30,129 nt of DNA, taken from Lojkania enalia (taxonomy: Eukaryota; Ascomycota; Dothideomycetes; Pleosporales). The first letter of the stretch is position 1; every line of letters begins with the position of its first letter. This document shows, piece by piece, positions 21,640 to 30,129 of the stretch. A model generated the notes under the pieces. It was not told the DNA's origin and ran no database searches. It worked only from the letters and a program-made list of their open reading frames with translations. Where the stretch lies: positions 153,970 to 184,098 of the forward strand of contig ML986647.1 of assembly GCA_010094045.1 (NCBI GenBank), given 5' to 3'. The position numbers and the translations under genes are program-made.

Positions 21640-22503
21640 CTATACTACTAATCGCTCTACTAAGAGTATTAAGAAAAGGTAGCTATAGAAAAGTACTAAA
21701 TATATAGTACTAGGGAAAGAAAAAAAAAAGATATTAGATAAAGCTATTAAAGTTATAGTAGAGAAGTATTTTAACAATTATAAGTCTAGTAAGTTATTAT
21801 AGTTATTTATTATATATATATATACTTACAAGTAAATAGATAATTAGTTAAAGATAAGGCTAAAAACTATCTATTTAGAATAGGAGTATATTAACTAAAA
21901 GATTAGCTTTAGATATTACTAAGCAGTTCTATTAAAGGCTACTAGTTAAGAGAAAGATATATCTACTATATAAAAATCAGCTCGTAGTTTATTACGGGTA
22001 TATAGCTCTAGAGAGGCTATATAGAAGGTTATATATAAGATATACTAAGATAGCCTTCTTAAGCTGTAAAATAATAGCTTTAAAAGTAAGAATGCTTAAA
22101 ATAAATAGTAAAAGTTTGTTAAGAGACTATCTAAAAAAAAGTTAGCTATAGTTTTAGAACTAGAGTAGAAGTAAGTTTATTATATTTTTTATTATATCTA
22201 TTTATTATAAATATATACTAATTACTACTCTAGATATTAAAAATCTCTATTAGTATATAATTAATTTAATAATAATCTTCTTCTCGATTTAAACTTACCC
22301 TATATTAAAGGTATTAAAAGCGATAAGTGCGAAGAGAAGGTTAATAATAATTCTAAAATTAAGGCTAAGCTTATATAATATAAGAATAAATATAAGATAT
22401 TAAGTAAGAAGTTAGATAGTACTTTTAAGAGCTTCTTAGATAAAGATATAACCGACTTTAATAGTTTCTCAGATAATAATACTTTAATAAATAAGGATTA
22501 GCT
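21640..22503 (+). other. unassigned RIP-degraded relic D, right part
   Basis: Continuation of 10380-12491 after the G2 insertion, A/T-rich and unrecognised. A plus-strand reading at about 22320-22500 is rich in Lys/Asn/Ser/Asp (DSTFKSFLDKDITDFNSFSD), possibly an acidic tail before D-to-N changes. A simple (TA)n run lies near 21810. It ends at the TA beside the left terminal repeat of transposon B. I cannot name a family. Confidence 0.4.
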
Positions 22504-22505
22504 TA

Positions 22506-22555
22506 ATATAATCTACTACTAAGTGGTTAAAACTACTAAGCGGTTAGTAACCCAC
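22506..22555. repeat. left terminal inverted repeat of transposon B
   Basis: Matches the reverse complement of 29817-29866 with about six mismatches, nearly all C/T or G/A. Inside, (TACCGAGCGGTTA)-like units repeat with a 17-bp period (here RIP-altered to TACTAAGTGGTTA and TACTAAGCGGTTA). Confidence 0.9.
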
Positions 22556-23059
22556 CTAATTTCAATTTTAAAGTAGGATATCTCTACAGCTATTAAAGTA
22601 ATTAATTATATAGTAATATCTATATAATTCTTACTATTTAGTATTTCGATTAGAGCTATTTTATATATTTTAATATAGTAGTCTAGTTCCCGACAGCGCC
22701 CGTAGCGTTTTAATTAGTATAGTTAACTATAACTATTTAGGCCTTTTTATTCTATTTAACAGCCTTCGTATTATTACTTTACTAATTATAGCCTATCTAA
22801 TATAGAGATAGTACTTATACTCTTAATTACCTTACGTTTATACTCCTTACGCTTTATAAGTATCGTATTTACCGCCCGGAGATCTCTATTCTCTATCTCT
22901 AAAAACGACTGCCTATACGCTATAGATATAATATACTTTATAAAACTTGTAAGACCCTCGAGTATTAATATTTGTAAGTTATCTTAATATTATTCTACGC
23001 GCCGTTATATATATTATATCTAGTACTCTATCTCTAAGCGATTATATAGTGTTTATAAC
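22556..23059 (-). pseudogene. transposase B, presumed C-terminal end and 3' flank
   Basis: Left part of B beyond the G3 insertion. On the minus strand it is stop-rich with short readable runs (for example VVFRDRE near 22895), and it partly matches 3156-3467 of transposon A. In Fot1-like transposases this region is the poorly conserved C-terminus, so the stop position cannot be set. Assignment rests on position and on the restored continuity across ATAAC. Confidence 0.6.
23055..23059. repeat. target-site duplication ATAAC, left of G3
   Basis: Identical to 28564-28568 at the outer edges of the G3 LTRs. Confidence 0.9.
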
Positions 23060-23261
23060 TGTAAAGGTCCCGGCCTATAGTTCGGTCCCGTTCCTGCGAT
23101 ACTATAATAGTAGTTACCCTTATACGACCCTACACCTGCCTGGACTAAAGTAAGCGAATAACACGTATCTTACCACCGTATACCTTCTCTTCTCTTTTTC
23201 TAGCTTTAATAATAATGGATTCTTATTGTGTCTAATTCTATTATATCCTCAGACCTTCTCA
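23060..23261 (+). repeat. 5' LTR of G3 (202 bp)
   Basis: Begins TGTAAAGGTCCCGG and ends ACCTTCTCA, giving intact TG...CA termini. Direct repeat of 28362-28563. No convincing tRNA primer site follows it. Confidence 0.95.
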
Positions 23262-23399
23262 ATTTATTAAAGCTCATACTATACCAGATTCTATCTTAAC
23301 TACTAAGTAGACCTACTACCGTACGAAGTTATAGACTAAAATAGACTAGTAGAATAAGGATTCGATATAGCGACTGTATAGAGATAGTTCGCTGAAATA

Positions 23400-24488
23400 G
23401 CAGTTAGGCTAGAATGCCTAGAGAAAGAAAAGCAGTAATAGTAACTTAAAAGAATAAGCCTTTATCGGAAGTTTGAGGAGCAACTGAATAAGTATTCGGC
23501 TTTTAAAGGGAGCGTCTCGCCAACTATACTATTAATAACTACTAAGCCTATTTGTATAAAAGCTATACTTAACAAGTTAGATAAGTTCTAAAGAGACTAT
23601 AAAGTATACTCTATTTAGAAAAGTAGTATAAAGATTAAGATCCGTATTAATAGTTCATCTATAGGCTTAACAGATATAATAGTAGCAGTCTATATAGCTT
23701 CGTTTTATAAGAGTAATACTAGAATATACTTTTAGTTATATAAAAAATATATTATTATAGGTACTCTTACCTATAATAAATTCTAGACAATTATAGATAT
23801 ACGATATAATAACCCCTACTATTAGAAACGAGCTGGGATCGAGTTTAAAAACCTAAGATAAGGTAATAAAACCTTTATTAAGTTCTTAGTCGAGTACAAT
23901 CATCTCTCTATAAAAGCGTCGTATAACTCTCACCTAGACTAAGTTAAGATATAAGATCTAGAAGGGAAGATTTATCCTAAGCTCTACTAATTAATAATTA
24001 GCAGCGTTAGTAAGAAAAATCTTATATTATATACGACCTTTATATAGAAACTTTATATTCTTAATAACCGTCTTAAAATAGCTAAACTTAATAGCGCTTT
24101 TATATAGTCCTTTAGTAGGGGGAAGACTAGTTAGACGAGGGATAGCTAGAGATAGCTACTTACACCGCTCCTATAACCACAACTATTAGCTACTATTAAT
24201 AATACTATAGACTAGATACTAACAGTTAATTACGGACTCGTACAACGCCTAGATATAAGGTCTTAGCTATTAGAGAAGATAAAGAATATTACTAAGAAAG
24301 AGCTAAAGGCTTAAAAATAATAGAATACCTATTTTACCTACAGAAATAAGAGTTACTTTATCTAAAGCTGCTACTATACTCCGCCTAAGAGTAGTATATA
24401 GTTTAATTAGGCTTGTATAATACCGCTAGAGCCTATTTGGTATGATAAGAAATGTAGAGATATAGCCTAAGCTGATAGAACAGGAAAA
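23400..24488 (+). pseudogene. gag remnant of G3 with coiled coil and zinc knuckle
   Basis: Codon phase congruent to 0 mod 3. An N-terminal Glu/Lys/Gln-rich probable coiled coil (RLECLEKEK then KRISLYRKFEEQL) starts at 23406. Capsid-like sequence includes GIEFKNLR at 23835-23858 and KFLVEYNHLSI at 23880-23912. The CCHC zinc knuckle at 24330-24371 reads Y-F-T-Y-R-N-K-S-Y-F-I-stop-S-C: the last Cys survives, the others are Tyr. The true start lies between 23262 and 23400 and is not identifiable. The end is set at a possible slippery site near 24482-24488 and is approximate. Confidence 0.82.
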
Positions 24489-27400
24489 GTATTACTTTAA
24501 ATAGAAGTCAGCGCTTAAAGCTATAAAAAGAGTAGGCGAATAAGTAAGTACTAGATAAATTTAATTAATTTCGGATAATAAGCACTCTATTTATAGCCCC
24601 CGTACTACTTAATAATACCTCTAGCCTTCTCGCCTTAATAGACGATAGCTGTAACTTATATATAATAGTCGAGAAAAGGATTGTACGAAAAGCTAGACTG
24701 GAATATCTCCGCCTTCTAATACTATTAATAGCCTTATTATTCAGCAACTTCTCGGCTGGAATTATTAAGAAGGTAGCTATTATCGACTCGCTAGATGTAG
24801 ATAGAAGTTAGGTAGATCTAGGTTGGGTATTTACTTACGTAGTCTTAAGGATAGAAGGAGATTATAGTATAATCTTAGAATATTTATAGAGGTAAAGTAA
24901 GAATATAATTATTAACCTAAAAATAGAAATCCTATATATTTATAAAATAGAGGTAATCGTATAAAACTAGGAGCTTTAGAAGTAGTAATATATAGCTAAT
25001 ATTACCTAAGTCTTAGTATATACTTTCTCTACTATAGCGAAACGCTATAGAAGACGCTTATAAGATTCCTTTACTAAGCTACCCCATATCTTTACTATTA
25101 GTATAGCCGATATTTAGAAGGCTCTAGAAAATAAGCCGAAGATAGACCCTTGTACAAAACTCCCTAAGGAATATATATAGTAGCTCCGTGCCTTTAATTA
25201 ATAGAAAGCTGATAAGCTACCGCCTTTAAGACTAGGAGTAGACTATATAATTAAGCTAGAAGGGAAAGATAAAAGCCCTCTAAGAATCCCCTCAGGTCCT
25301 TTATATAGAATATTATAGGAGATGCTTCTTGTCCTTCAGAAGACCCTAATAGAGCTTCTTAATAAAGGATTTATTTGGGTTAGCAACTCTCTAGCTATAG
25401 TACCAGTCCTGTTTATACGAAAATTAGGGGGTGGCCTCTACTTCTATATTAACTACCGCGCCCTGAACGCTATTATATAGAAAGACTACTACCCTCTACC
25501 TCTAATCTAAGAAATACTAAATTAAATTAGTTGAGTTAAATAGTTTATAAAACTTAATATTATTGCTACATTTAATAAGATCCGAATTAAAGAAGGAGAC
25601 GAGTAGAAGATAGTATTTATAATCTACTATAGTTTATATAAGTAGCTAGTTACACCCTTCGGCCTTATAAATACTCTAAGTACCTTCTAATAGTATATTA
25701 ATCGTACAATCTAAGAGTATTTAGGCGACTTTATTTTAGTATACTTAGATAATATTCTTATATATACGGACGGCTCCCTATAAAACTATTAGTATTACGT
25801 TAAAGTAATCTTTTAAAAGCTAATAGATATTAGCTTCTAACTCGATATTAATAAGTATAAATTTAAGGTCCGTACGATAAAATATCTTAGCTTTATTATC
25901 GATACGGAAAAAGGTATCCGAATAGACCTATAGAAAGTTAAGGTAATCTAAGACTAAAAAGTATCTATATTAGTTTACGGTATATAGAGCTTTTTAGGCT
26001 TTATAAATTTCTACCGCTAGTTTATTAAGAAATTTTCTAAAGTAGTTACTCTACTAATAGCTCTTACCCGAAGGAAATAAGAGAAGAAATAGTTTTAACT
26101 CGATAATTAGGTACTTACTACCTTTAATCACCTAAAGTAATACTTTGTACGAGCGCCAGCGTTAGTCTAGTATAACCCTAAAAGGGAAACGATTCTAGAG
26201 TATAATACTTCTAGCTAGTATACTAGAGGTACGTTTCTATAATATAATAATAAAGAAGTTCTACAACCTATCGCTTTTATATTAAAGCGAATACTTCTTA
26301 TAGAGTATAACTACCTAATCTATAATAAGGAATTACTAGCAGTTATATAATACCTTAAAGAATAGGAGGAGTCTTTAAAACTACTTATATACTTTATAAT
26401 TCGTATAGATTACTACAACCTAAAATACTTTACTAAGGTATAGAAGCTCTCTAAGTACTAGGCGAGGTAGGTAGTATTTCTTATCCAGTTTAACTTCTAG
26501 TTTAAATATAAGCCGGGTAAACTTAATATTCTAGCTAATACTCTCTCGTATTATAATTAGGATCTTTTAAAAGGAGTTAATAATAAGCAGATCTAGAGAA
26601 GGATTAGCTAATTCTTCGAACCGTCCGATTTTAAGAATAGAGTTTATATAGCCTCTATATAAACTAGAAACTAGCGTGCTAAAGATACTCCTAATAATTA
26701 AGTAGAGGTGGTTGCCCCGGAAGACTCTATATTAGGGGAGGAATCTATAGACAAAGGGGAGTCTATAACTAAGATATCGTACGAGAAGTAGTAAATACTA
26801 ATAGAGACCTTATAGTAAAATACTTAAGGAAAAGATAAGATGTATACTATACTTCTCTATACTACTAAAGTAGGGGAGAGAATACTTCTAGAAATCTTCC
26901 GTCACCTTAAGATTAGCCTATCTAACCTCTCAGTCCTGGGAGATAGATTAATATAGAGAGAACGCGTTTAGGTTCCTAAGAGTAAGCTACTTCGTATAAA
27001 GCTAATCTAAGAGACTTACAACTTTTATTTAGCTAGCTACCCTAGTAAGAATATTACGATCGGGTTAATATTACGGCGCTACTTTTAGCCTAAAATAGCG
27101 GCGGATATTAAATACTTTATATAAAATTACTACTCTTATAGTAGAAATATAGTTTAGCGTTCTAGAAAAAAAAGCCTACTATATCCTCTTCTAGTCCCTA
27201 AGAGGGTATAGTTAGAAATTTTAATAGACTATATTATTAACTTACTAAGAACCGCACGTAGTAATAAATATATTTTTATTATTACAGACCGTTTAAGTAA
27301 AGGAGTACTCTTTATTACCGTCCTAGATCTTAAGAGCTAAATATTAGTTAATAAGTTTATTAAGTATTTTATAGTATATTATAGGCTCCTATAAGTAATA

Positions 27401-28310
27401 GTCTCTAATAGAGGAGAGTAGTTTATATAAAGCGTATAGGCACGCGTCTACTAAATTCTTAAGATTAAGTAAAGGCTATTAATAGTATACTATCTAGAAA
27501 CTAATAGAAGTATAGAGCGTATAAACCAGCTACTTAAAGAACTTCTCTACTACTATTATAACTACTACTAGAATAACTAGAATCTATAGCTACTACTAGC
27601 TTAGATTACTATTAGTACTAGAGATGCTTCCTCTATAGGAGTTAGCCTATTCTTTCTTACTTATAGCTATTACCTAAACTTAGGAGAGTCTATATAATTA
27701 GAAGAGAAGCTGCTAATAGAGTAGCCTAGAAACCCTATTTATATAGTAAAATAGATTATTAGTAAACTAAAAGACTGCGTTAAATTCGCGCAAGTAATAA
27801 TAGCTTATATATAATAGTAGTAGTAAGAAATTTATAATTGTATAAGGGATCCTGTACTATAATACTAATTAGAGGATAAAGTTTAGTTTAATATACGTAA
27901 TATTAAGATAGACCCTAAAAGGAAAAAAAAGCTCTATAAGCTTTATTAATAATATATAGTTAATAAGACTGTTAGACGAAATATATACTAACTAGACACC
28001 CTATTAGGAATTTATAATATCTTCTATACAACGCTACTTCGCCCTATCGCTTAAGACCCGTTACTAAGTCAAATATAGGACAACTATTAACTAGTACCAA
28101 TCAGCGTTAGAAACGAAGATAAATAGGAGCTTAAGAAAATCTAAGACGTACGAGTGATTAGTAAGAGGGGAGGCGGCCTAAAACGGTAGTTCCTTTGTAA
28201 GTAGACTAGTTATACTATACTCTTATAGAACGACTAGAGCGACTGTAAAGATATAATCGCTCTAGGAGAATTCGAACGGGATATAAGGCGGAACTTTACT
28301 AAAGAACTAC
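24489..28310 (+). pseudogene. pol remnant of G3: protease, RT, RNase H, integrase, chromodomain
   Basis: Codon phase congruent to 2 mod 3 throughout, -1 relative to gag. Protease LLALIDDSCNLYIIVEK from 24626 (Asp codon 24641 intact). RT: PLRIPSGPLYRIL near 25275, GGLYFYINYRALNAI near 25430, active site YLDN at 25742-25753 (second Asp lost). RNase H LEYNTSS at 26195-26215 (family LETDAS). Integrase zinc finger near 27125-27145 (NYYSYSRN; Cys to Tyr); catalytic Asp 27227 (in IDYI), second Asp changed to Asn 27407 (in SNRGE-F), Glu 27515 (in TNRSIERINQ). Chromodomain about 28125-28290, including DVRVISKRGGGLKR and ALGEFERDIRRN. No net indel over about 3.6 kb. A 60-codon ORF on the opposite strand at 24565-24747 is a shadow of this gene. 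Confidence 0.94.
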
Positions 28311-28332
28311 TTGTCTATACAACTTAGCATTA

Positions 28333-28361
28333 GAGAAAGAGGAGGAGGAGGAGGGGAATAT
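28333..28361 (+). other. purine-rich tract before the 3' LTR of G3
   Basis: AGAGAAAGAGGAGGAGGAGG followed by AGGGGAATA directly abuts the LTR, the plus-strand priming region. It contains a (GGA)n run. Confidence 0.85.
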
Positions 28362-28563
28362 TATAAAAGTCCCGGCCTATAGCTTAGTCCTGTTCCTGCG
28401 ATACTATGATAGCAGTTGCTCTTATACGACCCTATACCTACCTGGACTAAAGTAAGCGAATAATACGTATCTTACTACCGTATACCTTCTCTTCTCTTTC
28501 TCTAGCTTTAATAATAATAGATTCTTATTGTATCTAATCCTATTATATCCTCAGACCTTTTTA
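28362..28563 (+). repeat. 3' LTR of G3 (202 bp)
   Basis: Begins TATAAAAGTCCCGG (RIP form of TG...) and ends ACCTTTTTA. Same length as the 5' LTR, with mostly transition differences. Confidence 0.95.
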
Positions 28564-28568
28564 ATAAC
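28564..28568. repeat. target-site duplication ATAAC, right of G3
   Basis: Identical to 23055-23059. Confidence 0.9.
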
Positions 28569-29790
28569 TACTATTTAGCAGGTTCTAAGAGTAGTAGTAT
28601 TAGAGTTTATAAAGCTTAGATATTAAGCTTTAAAATAATACAATCTAGACTAAATAGGATTAATCTAAACCCTCTAAAACTAACAGCTATATTTTTATTA
28701 GTAATAGTATTATTAAAGGCCGCTTTAAATATAAGTAGGAAGTCTTCTTTAGTTATATAGTTAATACGGTACTAAATTAAGCTTTTAATCTCCTTACTCT
28801 ATTTATACTTTAATAGACCAAAACAGCCTATATTAAGTAGCTATAGAAGATAAGATAAGTATAGAGATATATAAAGTATAATAATATTACGTTCTTTATA
28901 ATAATTACGAAATTCGATAGAATTATAGCTATTATAGCCGTCTATACTAAGTAGTTGATAGGCGCTAGTAGTACCAGCTTTAATATATTTTTTAAAGTAC
29001 TTAAACTACTTAAACCTATATTTAATAAACGTCTAGCCCTTCTTACTAATAGATAAAACCTACTAAGGTTTATCCGCAATTAACTAGTACTAGATATTAT
29101 ACTATTACGCGCCCTTAAGAATAATAAATAGTAGAACTGGCCAGCTACGCGTATTTACTACTACAATTACTATTACCTACTTAGTATTACTAGACTAGAT
29201 AGATTTAGGCATTTATCGCCTCTTAGTACTAGTAATAACTATTCTTAGGCTAATTTTACCTATTTAGAAGCCGGTCTTGTTAAAATTATACGTATCTTTA
29301 TTAAGAATACTATACTTAGCCTTAGTATTATATATAAGGCGGAACCAGCCTTAAATAACCTTAGGATCTTTATTTAGAGCTCTTTAATAGTTATATCGTC
29401 GATTAACGCGTAATTTAAGCTCTAGAATATATAAGATAAAGTAATTAGGCTAATTTTTACTAATAGATTGCTAACCGCGATTAAGAAGCAGTTTATTAGC
29501 TATATCTTACAGCATATTAAGATTAAGCTAAAACCTACGCGTATCTATATTAAGTATATAGTCTATAATCGACCTCTTCTCTAGCTCTATAAAATTCTTT
29601 AAATTAGAGGTACAATCAGCTCTATAAGGTCTCCTATTACGGCGCTCTTTTAGGGTAGTATAGTTGACTTTAAACGCTTATACTACAGCTAGATTTAACG
29701 TAAATTAACCTTATTTAAAAGCTTTATTTACTATAGTTATATCGGCTTTAGATAAGTATATTCTATTATATAGTTGTAGAGATATTACGA
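28569..29790 (-). pseudogene. Fot1/pogo transposase B (HTH/CENP-B and DDE domains)
   Basis: Minus-strand order: N-terminal region LQLYNRIYLSKADITIVNKAF near 29700-29780 (psq-type helix-turn-helix); CENP-B-like YILNIDTRRF and DIANKLLLNRG at 29470-29590; SKN-PNYFI near 29440; KVI-GWFRLIYNTKAKYSIL at 29310-29370; first catalytic block DTYNFNKTGF near 29283-29310 (family NFDETGF, Asp to Asn, Glu to Lys); LYLSYL-stop-LLNIGCF near 28810-28870 (family SSHLLQPLDVGCF, Asp to Asn); NYITKEDFL and FKAAFNN at 28700-28770. It continues left of G3. DNA cleavage residues are lost and stops are numerous. The start is approximate, close to the right terminal repeat, as expected for Fot1. Confidence 0.92.
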
Positions 29791-29816
29791 AAATTAATAG
29801 GGTGGTAGAGATTTTA

Positions 29817-29866
29817 GTAGGTTACTAACCGCTCGGTAGTTTTAACCGCTCGGTAGTAGATTATAT
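29817..29866. repeat. right terminal inverted repeat of transposon B
   Basis: Inverted match of 22506-22555. It contains ACCGCTCGGTA twice with a 17-bp period, flanked by TA at 29867-29868. Confidence 0.9.
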
Positions 29867-29868
29867 TA

Positions 29869-30012
29869 GTTCTTACTACTAGTAGTTAGTAGAAGAAAAT
29901 CTAATATACTTCTCTAATACTATATAAATTTTATTTATACTACTTTCCTATATATATAAACTTAATTAACTAGAGTAGTATATTATACTATATTATAGAC
30001 TATAGTAACGTA
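29869..30012. other. A/T-rich spacer without recognisable feature
   Basis: Lies between transposon B and the terminus of transposon C. I see no gene or repeat in it. Confidence 0.5.
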
Positions 30013-30129
30013 CCTTATAAGCGAGCGGCCTATATAAGCGAGCAGTCCACCCTATCAACTTTTTCAACCTTTATATACGTATAGCTTAACAACTAAGTAA
30101 TATAATAGCAATTTACAACTTGCGCGATT
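30013..30129. mobile_element. terminus of a third pogo-like transposon C, truncated by window end
   Basis: TATAAGCGAGC occurs at 30016-30026 and again at 30033-30043, a 17-bp period, next to a TA at 30011-30012. The arrangement and core (AAGCGAGC) match the reverse complement of the transposon A terminus at 10345-10379. The sequence to the right keeps more CpA/TpG than its surroundings. No coding sequence is visible before the window ends, so this could also be a short non-autonomous copy. Confidence 0.55.

Larger units (their letters stand above)
23060..28563 (+). mobile_element. full-length Gypsy chromovirus G3 (second family)
   Basis: A 5504-bp plus-strand element with 202-bp LTRs (23060-23261, 28362-28563), target duplication ATAAC, gag, -1-frame pol (protease, RT, RNase H, integrase) and a C-terminal chromodomain, then a purine tract. 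LTRs and proteins differ from G1/G2. It is inserted in the 3' part of transposon B. It keeps more CpG, CpA and TpG than G2 and may have been hit less by RIP, but the coding region still contains many stops. Confidence 0.95.
22506..29866 (-). mobile_element. Fot1/pogo-like DNA transposon B, split by Gypsy G3
   Basis: 50-bp terminal inverted repeats at 22506-22555 and 29817-29866 are flanked by TA on both sides (22504-22505, 29867-29868), the Tc1/mariner/pogo target site. Without G3 and one ATAAC the element is about 1.85 kb, the usual Fot1 size. The transposase runs on the minus strand from about 29790 to 28569 and continues at 23059 leftwards. It is homologous to transposon A but with different terminal repeat sequence. 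RIP-inactivated. Confidence 0.93.

Noticed and set aside
21805..21825. (TA)n run as a possible promoter or origin
   Set aside because: Simple TA runs are expected after RIP and have no supporting context here.
24565..24747. 60-codon minus-strand ORF beginning MLNNKAINSI
   Set aside because: It is antisense to the G3 protease region, whose plus-strand reading (LLALIDDSCNLYIIVEK) matches a known domain. The open antisense frame is chance.
1..30129. Telomere or subtelomere, from scattered CCCTAA/TTAGGG words
   Set aside because: The words are isolated; there is no tandem telomeric array.
1..30129. CRISPR array, operon or prokaryotic features
   Set aside because: No regularly spaced repeats with unique spacers, no bacterial genes or ribosome binding sites. 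All recognisable proteins belong to eukaryotic transposons.

Overview
The window is a stack of nested, inactivated transposable elements from a filamentous ascomycete (Pezizomycotina). No host gene, rRNA or tRNA gene is visible. TpA is extremely common and CpA/TpG are nearly absent over long stretches (for example 12181-12240 holds 12 TpA and no CpA or TpG). Every element ORF is riddled with TAA/TAG at former Gln and Trp codons, and Cys, His, Asp and Gly codons have changed to Tyr, Asn and Ser. This is the signature of repeat-induced point mutation (RIP). Class or genus cannot be named from the sequence. The longest uninterrupted ORF I know of is a 60-codon antisense shadow.

Layout. (1) 1-3155, minus: 5' part of a chromovirus-type Gypsy element (G1), cut by the window edge; LTR 2877-3155. 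(2) 3156-10379, minus: a Fot1/pogo-like DNA transposon (A). Its transposase is split by a complete Ty1/Copia retrotransposon (4343-10017, minus, TSD TTAAA). A is probably also interrupted on its left by G1. (3) 10380-12491 and 21640-22503: two halves of an unassigned RIP-degraded relic (D) with two short tandem arrays, split by G2. (4) 12497-21634, plus: a full Gypsy element of the same family as G1 (G2; LTRs 279/277 bp, TSD AGTAC). It carries a 10-N gap at 15382-15391 flanked by a 1933-bp near-identical direct duplication, almost certainly an assembly artefact, so the true element is about 7.2 kb. (5) 22506-29866: a second Fot1/pogo-like transposon (B, transposase on minus, 50-bp TIRs, TA target). 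It contains a complete 5.5-kb Gypsy chromovirus of another family (G3, 23060-28563, plus, TSD ATAAC). (6) From about 30013: one end of a third transposon of the A/B type (C), running off the window.

How the parts relate. Protein signatures read through the RIP stops: gag zinc knuckles, Asp proteases, reverse transcriptases (catalytic LDD now LNN, LDN or INN), RNases H, DDE integrases, chromodomains, and CENP-B/DDE transposases. The pol frames of G2 (post-gap) and G3 stay in one phase over 3.6 kb or more, so decay was by substitution rather than deletion. In G1, G2 and G3 alike, pol lies in the -1 frame relative to gag. G1 keeps an in-phase G GGA AAT heptamer that is a candidate frameshift site. 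The Copia element carries a half-tRNA-type primer site resembling the initiator tRNA-Met anticodon arm. No new cellular system is evident. The items of interest are the nesting order, the assembly duplication, the frameshift signal, the LTR minisatellite, and the shared 17-bp-period transposon ends.
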